From positions 288,592-352,591 of the forward strand of contig NZ_FPAF01000002.1 of assembly GCF_900116295.1 (NCBI RefSeq): 64,000 nucleotides of DNA. The letters are read 5' to 3'. The DNA is from Bacillus sp. 103mf (GTDB lineage Bacteria > Bacillota > Bacilli > Bacillales > Bacillaceae_G). Under the pieces are notes generated by a model. It saw only the letters and a program-made list of their open reading frames with translations. It was not told the origin of the DNA and searched no databases. Shown one piece after another: positions 9,689 to 19,853 of the stretch; positions within the stretch are counted from its first letter, which is position 1, and the number at the start of each line of letters is the position of its first letter. The translations under genes were made by a program, and so were the position numbers.

Positions 9689-9847
9689 TTATCCCGCTAT
9701 TTGTGGGCAGTAAGACCCCCACCTCAAGATTCAGAGAGAAGCAAAGAAGATAGGTGGGGGTCTTACTGCCCGTAAAAGCCCGATTGGGCGGGCTTTCCGT
9801 CAGTGGGGGATGAAGCCCCCCCCCACTGACGGAGAAGTTTCACTTTA
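9689..9847 (-). repeat. Hairpin-rich dispersed repeat, family 3 (full-length copy)
   Basis: Read on the minus strand it starts AAAGTGAAACTTC. It then forms a CCGTCAGTGGGGG...CCCCCACTGACGG hairpin, then GCCCGCCCAATCGGGC, then a long hairpin GGGCAGTAAGACCCCCACCT...AGGTGGGGGTCTTACTGCCC, and ends GCGGGATAAAAA. The best-preserved relative is at 55373-55526. The strong structure and lack of coding suggest a PATE/MITE-type element. Confidence 0.75.
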
Positions 9848-10026
9848 TTTTTCGACATCTAGCTCCCTGCTAGGCTGAATAAAAAGTAACCTGTTCTCGT
9901 TTTCTCTTTTGGTTTTTACTTCGCATGTGGCAGAGAAAAGCTCTGACCGCTTCTATGCACGGCCAGATGCTCTCGCCCGCTTAAAAAGGGGGGCTTTATG
10001 TCGGATTTTTAATTAGCATATATATA
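9843..10026 (+). repeat. Dispersed ~190 bp repeat, family 1 copy C
   Basis: Starts at the end of the family 3 element (TTTATTTTTCGACATCTAG), includes GCATGTGGCAGAGAAAAGCT and CACGGCCAGATGCTCTCGCC, and ends GCATATATATAGG just before the fcl stop codon. Confidence 0.75.
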
Positions 10027-10041
10027 GGCACCATTCTGCTA

Positions 10042-12455
<2,414 letters not shown>

Positions 12456-12479
12456 ATTATACACCCCGATGTCATACAT

Positions 12480-12775
12480 TAGTTGAAATTCTTTTCTTAC
12501 CTTCAGTTAACATATGAGCATAGGCCGTATTGTGCAACAGATAAAAACACATTAAATATCGCATGGTTGATTCTGAAAGGAATACCATCGACTTTTATTA
12601 AAGTGAACCAACAGGTGTACAAGCAGCCAAGCGCTTTTGACGGAAATCCTTGGCTGCTTACCATTTTTTCTCCTTCCTCTCCAATTCCCCAAGGGATTTT
12701 ATGAATTGGACGATATAAAATTCCGCACGAAAAAGCTGTATCATGTACAAGCCCAAGGCAATAAAATACAACTGA
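12480..12775. other. Intergenic, no gene supported
   Basis: Holds the manC upstream region and a hairpin at about 12622-12670 (GCAGCCAAGCGC / CCTTGGCTGC) related to the one at 9488. Open frames here on both strands lack ribosome-binding sites and recognisable composition. Confidence 0.6.
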
Positions 12776-12799
12776 CACTAAAGAAAGAGGTGAATTACA

Positions 12800-13123
12800 T
12801 TGTCTTTCCCGAACATTCCGAATATTACACCGACTATTTCGGTTACTACTGCACAGACTGTACCGTTACTTTTGTCTTCTATTGCCCTTGAGGAATTAGC
12901 CCTGGCTCACATCATCAATGCTGAGGCAGAAAAGCTTCAATTTGTTCTCGGAACATTACCGACAACAACTGCACTTTCTCCTCCGGTCGTTTCGTTATCT
13001 AACCTTCTTGCTATTGACTCAAGTGTTCAAAGAACACTTCGTGACGTTATCAAGAAAGAAATGCTACTGCAGTTCAAATTTGAAAATGTCCTTGATTTGA
13101 TAGCAATCACTCCGCTTCCTTAA
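12800..13123 (+). CDS. Small putative spore-surface protein, NAEAEK family, type 1a
   Basis: 107 residues starting MSFPNIPNITPTISVTTAQT, with LLLSSIALEELALAHIINAE, then SVQRTLRDVIKKEMLLQFKFE, ending LIAITPLP. It is nearly the N-terminal domain of the 8204 protein without the Ig-like part. The start is TTG 12800, set by GAAAGAGGTGA upstream; the same TTG and ribosome-binding site are kept in the copy at 13683. Two predicted helices with conserved Glu/His (EELALAH) could bind metal or pack as a bundle; function is unknown. The gene, its 5' region and its 3' terminator are duplicated at 13555-14200. A weak sigma-K-like promoter lies upstream. Confidence 0.75.
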   Translation: MSFPNIPNITPTISVTTAQTVPLLLSSIALEELALAHIINAEAEKLQFVLGTLPTTTALSPPVVSLSNLLAIDSSVQRTLRDVIKKEMLLQFKFENVLDLIAITPLP

Positions 13124-13279
13124 GAAACTTTTAATCACTTCTGTTTCTAGAGTTATGATAACTAAAAAGACAAAAAGCACTTACATTTATATCCTTGCAC
13201 CAAAGCCTTCTAGTCTATGAATATCATCCGTTTGACTAACCTTAGTGGGCGCGTAAACCGAAGAAGGATTTCATCAGAG

Positions 13280-13310
13280 GCCTCCTGCTTGTAAGCAGGA
13301 GGCTTTTTTA
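13280..13310 (+). terminator. Terminator of the 12800 gene
   Basis: Stem GCCTCCTGCTT / AAGCAGGAGGC followed by TTTTTT. It lies about 157 bases after the stop codon and is conserved in the duplicate unit at 14169. Confidence 0.85.
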
Positions 13311-13682
13311 TGTTCCTTCAACTAGTGTTAACACAGTATCAAAACCAATTTGCTGTCATGGACAACGCACACACTTTAATTTGATCTTTGTCTACATTTC
13401 CTAACTCCGCTGCAATTTCTCCCTTCATTTTCCCCGTTATTCGTATCCGAACAGTTTGCAGCTTTATCTCAAATTTTAGCGTTTTTCTTATCGTCATATA
13501 ACAATTCATCCCCTAATTTTGGATACATACTATCCTTAACTCAGTGTTTCATAGATACCCATGGGATTTTATGTTTCATGAATAAATTGGATGATCATAA
13601 ATGCTATACGCAAAATAGCGGTGTCACTTACAAGCCCAGGATAATAACATACAATTGATACTAAAGAAAGAGGTGAATTACA

Positions 13683-14006
13683 TTGTCTTTCCCGAACATT
13701 CCGAATATTACCCCGACTATTTCGGTTACTACTGCACAGACTATACCGTTACTTTTGTCTTCTATTGCCCTTGAGGAATTAGCTCTGGCTCACATCATCA
13801 ATGCCGAGGCAGAAAAGATTCAATTTGTTCTCGGAACATTACGGTCAAAAAGTAAATTTACTCCTTGCCGGGTCACGTTATCCAATCTTCTTGATATCGA
13901 CGCAAGTGTTCAAAGAACACTTCGTGATGTTATCAAGAAGGAAATACTACTGCAGTTCAAATTTGAAAATGTCCTTGATTTGATAGCAATCACTCCGCTT
14001 CCTTAA
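13683..14006 (+). CDS. Small putative spore-surface protein, NAEAEK family, type 1b
   Basis: 107 residues, a close duplicate of the 12800 protein with the same N-terminus and the same ITPLP end. Divergence is concentrated in the middle: LPTTTALSPPVV there becomes LRSKSKFTPCRV here, which introduces a Cys. The start is TTG 13683 behind AAAGAGGTGA. Upstream (13555-13682) repeats the sequence before 12800, including CAAGCCCA and ACTAAAGAAAGAGGTGAATT. A candidate sigma-K -10 (CATACAATT) lies about 36 bases before the start. Confidence 0.73.
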   Translation: MSFPNIPNITPTISVTTAQTIPLLLSSIALEELALAHIINAEAEKIQFVLGTLRSKSKFTPCRVTLSNLLDIDASVQRTLRDVIKKEILLQFKFENVLDLIAITPLP

Positions 14007-14168
14007 GAAACTTTTAATCACTTCTATATCTAGAGTTATGGTCACTAAAAAGACAAAAAACAACTACATTTATATCCTTGCACCAAAGCCGTTTAGTCTA
14101 TGTATATCATTCGTTTGACTAACCTTGATGCCGGTGATACATATACCGGAGAAGAATTTCATAAGATG

Positions 14169-14200
14169 CCTCCTGTTTGTAAGCAGGAGGATTTTTTTAT
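14169..14200 (+). terminator. Terminator of the 13683 gene
   Basis: Stem CCTCCTGTTT / AAGCAGGAGG followed by ATTTTTTT. It is the duplicate of the terminator at 13280. Confidence 0.85.
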
Positions 14201-14297
14201 GATGAAAAATAAAACGTACAGTATTGAATTTATGGTCACCAGTATAGGCCGAAAACAGCATCTGATGATACGAATACATTTTCATCAGGGCATTTGT

Positions 14298-14326
14298 CAC
14301 AGAAAATATAGGCGAATCATACAATA
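14298..14326 (+). promoter_or_regulatory. Sigma-K promoter for the 14362 gene
   Basis: CACA (14298-14301), exactly 16 bases, then CATACAATA (14318-14326). This fits the Bacillus mother-cell sigma-K consensus mACm-N16-CATAnnnTA at every position. The start codon is 36 bases downstream. It is repeated unchanged at 15997-16025. Confidence 0.78.
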
Positions 14327-14361
14327 ACAACGTACATTAACGAAAAGGAAGGTGTTATACC

Positions 14362-14691
14362 TTGAGTATGCCAACAATACCAGCAGAACCCCATCGTCCA
14401 AATCAGAAGCAAGTTATTATAGATTTATTGGAATCAATAGCTTTAGAGGAAATTGCTTTATCACACCTTTTAAACGCTGAAGCTGAAAAAATGCAAGCCT
14501 TTGTTGGAAAATGTTTAGATTTTCCAACATGTCCTACAAACCGGCAAATTCTTCAATTCAACAGAGAAGCAACCAGATTTGTTGAAACGGTCTTAATGAA
14601 AGAATGGCTATTATTAAGAAAGTTCGAAAATGTAACGGATTTAATCCAAAGCCGGCGTAGAGTATGCTGTAAATGTCGTCCGTCAAAATAA
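14362..14691 (+). CDS. Small putative spore-surface protein, NAEAEK family, type 2a
   Basis: 109 residues. It shares the pattern of the type 1 proteins (LLESIALEEIALSHLLNAEA, then ETVLMKEWLLLRKFENVTDL) but starts MSMPTIPAEPHRPNQKQ and ends in a basic Cys-rich tail, RRRVCCKCRPSK. Clustered cysteines at the end are common in coat and exosporium crust proteins that crosslink. TTG 14362 follows GGAAGGTG at good spacing. A sigma-K promoter directly upstream predicts late mother-cell expression. The gene and about 145 bases of its 5' region are duplicated at 15911-16390. Confidence 0.78.
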   Translation: MSMPTIPAEPHRPNQKQVIIDLLESIALEEIALSHLLNAEAEKMQAFVGKCLDFPTCPTNRQILQFNREATRFVETVLMKEWLLLRKFENVTDLIQSRRRVCCKCRPSK

Positions 14692-15019
14692 AACAAATTT
14701 TCTTTGGAGTAAAGGAAATAAAAAAATAACAATCCTTCGAAAGTATGTCTGGTAGTAAAATCCAAATGGCGTTAGTATAGTTCGTTTTGGTGCAAAGATA
14801 TAAATAAAAACATTTTTCATCTTTCTAATCACAATATAGAGTTCGTTTTGGTATATAAATGCACCATATGTCATTATAAATCACCAATCTTGGACATTCA
14901 TTTTGATTTTTGCACCAAAACGCTTTGTTCTATGGGCATTTTTAACTGCCATATGTAGAAATCATTTCCTCTAGTTGTATCTACTGTCCAACTGAAGTGA
15001 TAAATAAGGAGGAATTATC
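14692..15019. other. Intergenic with inverted repeats
   Basis: No gene is supported. TTCGTTTTGGTGCAAA (14781-14796) recurs inverted as TTTGCACCAAAACG at 14909-14922, bounding about 140 AT-rich bases; part of it (GTTCGTTTTGGT) also repeats directly near 14840. Possibly a decayed small mobile element. Confidence 0.5.
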
Positions 15020-15841
15020 TTGAGTCAATATCAGCATTTCATTTTTCTCGATTATCCAATCAAACCAACCCCCCGTTTTGGGTGGAATAAACCTCCGCAT
15101 GCAAAATTATATGAAATTATTAATAGAAATCGGTTGTTATATGAGGAATACCTAAAAAAATTCTTGAAGCATAAAGAAAAATTTATTCACATCAATAGGC
15201 ATGAAAATAAGGCATTCCCTAATTGTCCTTTTTGGATAAACGGATGGTTGCCTGGCCTAGATTCAGTAGCTATTTACGGATTCTTATGTGAGAATAACCC
15301 AATGCGATATTACGAGATAGGATCTGGAAATTCAACAAAATTTGCAAAACAAGCTATTAAGGATCATAACCTTCAAACTGAGATTCTCTCTATCGATCCT
15401 TCTCCAAGAGCCGAAATTGATTCCATTTGTGATCATGTTGTGAGACAGCCTCTTGAAAACGTTGATTTGCATATTTTTGATGATTTGGAAACAGGGGATA
15501 TTCTTTTTATAGATAATAGCCATCGTTCTTTTATGAATTCGGATGTGACCGTTATTTTTCTAGAAATTTTACCAAGATTAAAACCCGGCGTTTTTATTGA
15601 GTTCCATGATATATATCTTCCTCATGATTACCCTCAAGAATGGATTACACGATATTACAATGAACAATATTTACTTGCATCCACCTTATTGGCGGATGGA
15701 AATAAGTATGAAATTATATTTCCGGGCATGTTTATTGCTCAAGATCCTGAGTTAAGTAAGGTCTTGGCTCCCTTATGGGACGATCCAAAGATGCAAGGCG
15801 TCGAACGGCATGGAGGATCTTTCTGGATCAAAACAAAATAA
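15020..15841 (+). CDS. Class I SAM-dependent methyltransferase
   Basis: 273 residues. The SAM-binding motif YYEIGSGNSTKFAK (97-110) and the following LSIDPSPRAEID and GDILFIDNSHR mark a class I methyltransferase, probably of the Methyltransf_24 type. The N-terminal ~95 residues lack an obvious domain. TTG 15020 follows AAGGAGGAATT. It lies between two copies of the type 2 small protein gene, so it may modify them or their glycan. The substrate cannot be told; sugar O-methylation is inferred from the setting only. Confidence 0.8.
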   Translation: MSQYQHFIFLDYPIKPTPRFGWNKPPHAKLYEIINRNRLLYEEYLKKFLKHKEKFIHINRHENKAFPNCPFWINGWLPGLDSVAIYGFLCENNPMRYYEIGSGNSTKFAKQAIKDHNLQTEILSIDPSPRAEIDSICDHVVRQPLENVDLHIFDDLETGDILFIDNSHRSFMNSDVTVIFLEILPRLKPGVFIEFHDIYLPHDYPQEWITRYYNEQYLLASTLLADGNKYEIIFPGMFIAQDPELSKVLAPLWDDPKMQGVERHGGSFWIKTK

Positions 15842-15996
15842 AACTAATTCTTGTTTAATCGGAGGGTTAGTAGCAGCCTAACTTTGGACTTTTTTATGAT
15901 GTAAAATCATACAGCTCTATATTGAATTTATGGCCACCAGTGTAGGCCGGAAACAGCATCTGATGATACCGAGTACATTTTCATCAGGGCATTTGT

Positions 15997-16025
15997 CACA
16001 GAAAATATAGGCGAATCATACAATA
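15997..16025 (+). promoter_or_regulatory. Sigma-K promoter for the 16061 gene
   Basis: CACA-N16-CATACAATA, identical to the promoter at 14298 and at the same distance (36 bases) from the TTG start. Confidence 0.78.
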
Positions 16026-16060
16026 ACAACGTACATTAACGAAAAGGAAGGTGTTATACC

Positions 16061-16390
16061 TTGAGTATGCCAACAATACCGGCAGAACCCAATCGGCCAA
16101 ATCAGAAGCAAGTTATCATAGATTTATTGGAATCAATAGCATTAGAGGAGATTGCTTTATCACATCTTTTAAACGCTGAAGCTGAAAAAATGCAAGCCTT
16201 TGTTGGAAAATGTTTAGATTTCCCTACACATCCTACAAACAGTCAAATTCTTCAATTCAACAGAGAAGCAACCAGATTTGTTGAAACGGTCTTAATGAAA
16301 GAATGGCTATTATTAAGAAAGTTTGAAAATGTAACGGATTTAATCCAAAGCCGACGTAGAGTATGCTGTAAATGTCGTCCATCAAAATAA
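16061..16390 (+). CDS. Small putative spore-surface protein, NAEAEK family, type 2b
   Basis: 109 residues, differing from the 14362 protein at only a few positions (for example THPTNSQ for TCPTNRQ), with the same CCKCRPSK tail. One Cys of the 14362 protein is replaced by His. The TTG start, ribosome-binding site and sigma-K promoter are all retained. The upstream block starting near 15911 is almost identical to 14217-14361, so this is a recent duplication that leapt over or trapped the methyltransferase gene. Confidence 0.78.
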   Translation: MSMPTIPAEPNRPNQKQVIIDLLESIALEEIALSHLLNAEAEKMQAFVGKCLDFPTHPTNSQILQFNREATRFVETVLMKEWLLLRKFENVTDLIQSRRRVCCKCRPSK

Positions 16391-16422
16391 AACAAATACT
16401 TATTTGAGTAAAGGAGGGGAAG

Positions 16423-16929
16423 GTGTTGTTCTATCTATTTACTGAAGAGAACTATGTATCTTCCTTACGGTCAATCTTTCATATGGAACGTTCTATTTAC
16501 AAGTATTTACATGCAGCACATGATATGGTGGCAATTATTAAAAATCATCATACAGATGAAGATGATGATTTATTGGTTACTATAAAAACTTGTATATTCC
16601 CACTCTTACAAACCATTGCTGACTTAGAAGGAATTTTACTTAGGAAATCTTTTTATATCATTGAACATACTTGCCCTCGTACACAAATAGCAACGATACC
16701 TTTTATATCGAAAGAGAGTTCTCATGAGGACACCTTGAAAACAAAAACTTTATTATATGATATAAAAAAAAATATTAAACAATTATGCCCTAATCGCAAT
16801 CAGATAATCGATGAAACAGTTGAAAAAATTCTACATCTAGAAACTAGGCGGAAACAAGTGTTTGTTCCTAACTACCAATGGAAAAAAAATAATGATCCTT
16901 CGAAAGTATTGCTGACAATAAAATCTTAA
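16423..16929 (+). CDS. Uncharacterised protein, 168 residues
   Basis: I do not recognise this protein. It is helical and slightly acidic in the middle (HHTDEDDDLL), and includes LLQTIADLEGILLRKSFYII, which faintly echoes the KEWLLLRKFENV helix of the preceding small proteins. It begins 33 bases after the 16061 gene with AAGGAGGGG upstream and should be transcribed from the same sigma-K promoter. TTG 16423 or the GTG three bases earlier are equally possible starts. No signal peptide or membrane segment. A role on the spore surface is inferred from context. Confidence 0.65.
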   Translation: MLFYLFTEENYVSSLRSIFHMERSIYKYLHAAHDMVAIIKNHHTDEDDDLLVTIKTCIFPLLQTIADLEGILLRKSFYIIEHTCPRTQIATIPFISKESSHEDTLKTKTLLYDIKKNIKQLCPNRNQIIDETVEKILHLETRRKQVFVPNYQWKKNNDPSKVLLTIKS

Positions 16930-16987
16930 AATTCCGCTTTCGCAGTCTCATATAAAACAACAATCCTTGATATATAATACAAAAAGA

Positions 16988-17054
16988 ATGACACCTTCTT
17001 TTATAGCAGAATTAAGGTAATGAAACCAAATTCTCAATAAAAGATAGGTGTCAT
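16988..17054. repeat. 67 bp imperfect palindrome
   Basis: ATGACACCT-TCTTTTAT..GAATT pairs with AATTCTC..AATAAAAGATAGGTGTCAT. It lies just after the 16423 gene and just before a 30-codon frame (17059-17151, MRTKELPFMQ...). The perfect outer 9 bp and the following stub suggest the edge of a decayed mobile element; it could also terminate the sigma-K transcript, although the T-run is poor. Confidence 0.5.
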
Positions 17055-17253
17055 CCCTATGAGAACGAAAGAACTCCCTTTTATGCAACTTCCGTCTGAG
17101 TTACGAGTCAAATCTATGTTTGTCTATAATCGACAGAAACGGCAGAATTGACCGCACGTATTGAAAATAGACCTTTTTATTATATCGAAAAATAAAGTCA
17201 AGCATATACATAATATGTCACATTTTAACATTAAGAAAGGGGGTATTTTTAAT

Positions 17254-17841
17254 ATGGAAAATAATAAAAGTATAAATGAACTATTAAGAATTGTAGATGG
17301 TATCGAAGGATGGTTGGATTTTTCCGAACAATTCGCACTATTACATTTACCTGCACTGGTTGACCATCTATACGGAGATATAGTTGAAATCGGTTCATAT
17401 AAAGGAAAGAGTACCATTGCATTAGGTTTTGGCAGTTCTTTAATGAGCACAAAAAAGCGTCCGATTTATGCCATTGACCCATTTATACCGGATAACGAAT
17501 TTTATCATGGAAATTATTTTGATATTTTCTGGGATAATATAAAGAATCATGGCCTAGAAGATAATGTTATTCCAATTAAAAAGTATAGTACAGAAGCTTA
17601 TGGTGATTGTCCTAAATCAATAGTAGCTTTATTTATTGATGGTAATCACGAATATTCAAGTGTTAAACATGATATTATTCATTATGCACCGAGAGTTGTA
17701 AAAGGAGGCTTGATTGCTTTCCATGACTATGGTCATCATGATAACCCAGGGGTAGCTCAAGCCATACATGAAGTTTGCACGAATGAAGATTATGAGTATT
17801 TCGGTTTATATGATTCCTTACTCATAATCCGAAAACTATAA
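17254..17841 (+). CDS. Class I SAM-dependent methyltransferase (Methyltransf_24 type)
   Basis: 195 residues from ATG 17254, chosen because AAGAAAGGGGG lies 8-10 bases upstream; a longer frame to 17161 has no ribosome-binding site. VEIGSYKGKST (44-54) is the SAM-binding loop, and YAIDPFIPDN, ALFIDGNHEYSSVKHDI and GGLIAFHDYG are typical of this group, many of which are sugar or macrolide O-methyltransferases. The stop codon runs directly into a family 3 repeat. It is a third methyltransferase in an island with few other biosynthetic genes, so it could methylate the same glycan. Confidence 0.83.
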   Translation: MENNKSINELLRIVDGIEGWLDFSEQFALLHLPALVDHLYGDIVEIGSYKGKSTIALGFGSSLMSTKKRPIYAIDPFIPDNEFYHGNYFDIFWDNIKNHGLEDNVIPIKKYSTEAYGDCPKSIVALFIDGNHEYSSVKHDIIHYAPRVVKGGLIAFHDYGHHDNPGVAQAIHEVCTNEDYEYFGLYDSLLIIRKL

Positions 17842-17932
17842 AGTGAAACTTCCATCAGTGGGGTGCTTCATCCCCCGTTGATGGCTAGTTGAACCAATGA
17901 GGGGCTTACTGCCCGTTTGTTACATAAATAGA
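17838..17932 (+). repeat. Hairpin-rich dispersed repeat, family 3 (shortened copy)
   Basis: ATAAAGTGAAACTTCCATCAG overlaps the methyltransferase stop codon. The first hairpin (CCATCAGTGGGG / CCCCCGTTGATGG) is intact, but the second is reduced to GGGCTTACTGCCCG. The following 250 bases to 18179 hold no gene. Confidence 0.7.
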
Positions 17933-18179
17933 AGCCCCACATTTAGCTGGTAGGAATTCTTACCTTTACAGTTTGATGGATAGAAAAAATAAAAGTCTTA
18001 AGATCATGAAATCGTTAGAGGTTGTTATATAAATATTCCACTTTACTCTTAATTGTGTTTATTACTAATATACAAATACACCAACAATTAATATAGGCTG
18101 CTTGCCAGATTATAACATGAGGGGGAATCAGAGCTTTAACTTCGTTTGACATAATAAGATTCCCCTTTCGATGGAATGA

Positions 18180-19175
18180 TTAAAAAACAGTCCAAATCTT
18201 AAATACATTCCTACTCATTTGCATCCCGCTTTGTTGTAGAAACTCCTGTACATAAGATGCCTCCGGACAATCGAGTATAACAATGGCATCGACATTTCCT
18301 TTTTTATAATGATTAAAGACTTCTGGCATTTTTCTTATAAGTTCTTGCGTCACATATCTCTGCACCTGTAATCCTGTAAAAGGTAAAATATGATGTTCCA
18401 AATATCGGCAAGCGCTTTCCGACCCTACTACCAGCACTTTAGCTTGACGGTCCAATTGGCGGCTCAACCAACTCTGAATATGAAATGCACAGATTTCCAT
18501 AACCTCTCTGCAAGTAGCGGCCTCATCCCTATGGCAGAGAGATTCTGGATTCACCCGATATTCATACATCACTTCTTCTAGTTTAGGGATGTCGCCAACC
18601 TCCAACATGCGAATCCACAGGTCATGATCCTGACAGATGGCATAACGGACATTATAACCGCCTATTTGGTCGAAAACTTTCTTGGAAAAAGTTACTGATC
18701 CATGAATGAAAGGCGGAGCCAAAAAACGATGTTCCATCATCTGCTCCCTTGTTCGGACTCTGTTGGTTCCTTCAATATCACAAAGCAGCTGGGAAGGGAT
18801 AGGCGCTTTTGCTGAAATGCAGCGGATAAATGAACTGACGCCGATACAACCAGGATTGGATTGAATAAAACGAGCTTGCTTTTCTATTCTTTGGGGTAAA
18901 CTGATATCGTCAGCATCCTGCCGGACAATCCATTCTCCCTTCGCCATCGAAATACCAAAGTTTAGTCCATATGACAATCCATAATTTTTCTCCAGATGAT
19001 AAACTCGTATCCGATTATCGTCAACACTATCTAATATTTGTCTAGTTTGATCAGTAGATCCGTCATTCACAATGATACATTCAAAATCTGGGTAAGTTTG
19101 ATTCAGAATACTGTCTATACTTTCTGTCAAATATTCCTCACCGTTGTAAACAGACATAACTACAGAGAACTTCAA
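18180..19175 (-). CDS. Glycosyltransferase family 2
   Basis: 331 residues. KFSVVMSVYNGEEYL opens the GT-A fold; VNDGSTDQT (37-45) and the metal-binding QDADD (86-90) are intact, followed by FIHGSVTFSKKVFDQIGGY and QDHDLWIRM. The last ~110 residues (CRYLEHHILPFTG...ILDCPEASYVQEF) look like a small alpha/beta domain with an unusual VLVVGSESACRYL motif, an extra nucleotide-binding-like module. TTG 19175 is chosen because GGAGGGTGAT sits just before it; an upstream GTG would place the ribosome-binding site inside the gene. Transcribed away from its neighbours. Confidence 0.83.
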   Translation of the reverse strand: MKFSVVMSVYNGEEYLTESIDSILNQTYPDFECIIVNDGSTDQTRQILDSVDDNRIRVYHLEKNYGLSYGLNFGISMAKGEWIVRQDADDISLPQRIEKQARFIQSNPGCIGVSSFIRCISAKAPIPSQLLCDIEGTNRVRTREQMMEHRFLAPPFIHGSVTFSKKVFDQIGGYNVRYAICQDHDLWIRMLEVGDIPKLEEVMYEYRVNPESLCHRDEAATCREVMEICAFHIQSWLSRQLDRQAKVLVVGSESACRYLEHHILPFTGLQVQRYVTQELIRKMPEVFNHYKKGNVDAIVILDCPEASYVQEFLQQSGMQMSRNVFKIWTVF

Positions 19176-19536
19176 GTCATCACCCTCCACCCATAGATTT
19201 AACTAGGAATTAGCAATGATCATAAAAAAAGCATTGCACTTCATGCTATGTCCCTCTATTTGAGCTCAACACAATTTAATCGCCGATAATCGAAAATAAG
19301 CCATCAATAGAACATGCAATTTTGCTATTTTTATAAAAATATATAAGAAAACAGACAATATTCCTTTCTCTTGCATATAAGATAATAATATACATAAAAT
19401 CCCATTTATTTCCCAACAAATGATTTATGCCGTTCTTGAACATGTCTTAAACCTCTTTATCGAACATTTATGAATACAGTATGTCAGGTAAATTAATTTT
19501 ATGCTCAGCGAATAAATGAAAAAAGGAAGAAATCTG
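19176..19536. other. Intergenic, no gene supported
   Basis: AT-rich divergent promoter region between two oppositely oriented genes. No convincing operator or repeat was seen. Confidence 0.5.
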
Positions 19537-19770
19537 ATGAAGGTTGACTGGTTCAGAGTAGATGCAGAGTTCACCGATGTTACTTTAGCTAAACAAATCG
19601 TTTCCCAACTGAATCAAAAGATCCTAATCACGGCGGCACTCAGAGATCATATACGCGGTAATGCCTATGACTTCTATAACAAATATGGCATATTGATTCA
19701 TAATCCTATACCAATTCAGGGACGATTTAATGCTATCTATCTCAATTTACGGAATGGCGTTAACCTATGA
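19537..19770 (+). CDS. Uncharacterised small protein, 77 residues
   Basis: I do not recognise this protein. It starts MKVDWFRVDAEFTDVTLAKQ and ends NAIYLNLRNGVNL, with no membrane segment. ATG 19537 follows AAAAGGAAG at normal spacing. A stop at 19770 precedes the GT2 gene by 83 bases, so the two could be cotranscribed. It may be a short accessory protein or the remnant of a larger gene. Confidence 0.5.
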   Translation: MKVDWFRVDAEFTDVTLAKQIVSQLNQKILITAALRDHIRGNAYDFYNKYGILIHNPIPIQGRFNAIYLNLRNGVNL

Positions 19771-19853
19771 ACAAATTGAAAGAGTGACTTATACCCTTCG
19801 AACGATTATAAGTTGCGTTGCCAGCAAGAAAAAACAGAAAGGCGGAAACAGCG

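Noticed and set aside
12483-12891. Overlapping short frames upstream of the 12800 gene
   Set aside because: No ribosome-binding sites; one is simply the 12800 gene read out of frame.
17059-17151. 30-codon frame MRTKELPFMQ
   Set aside because: Poor ribosome-binding site, ends abruptly; treated as a scar rather than a gene.
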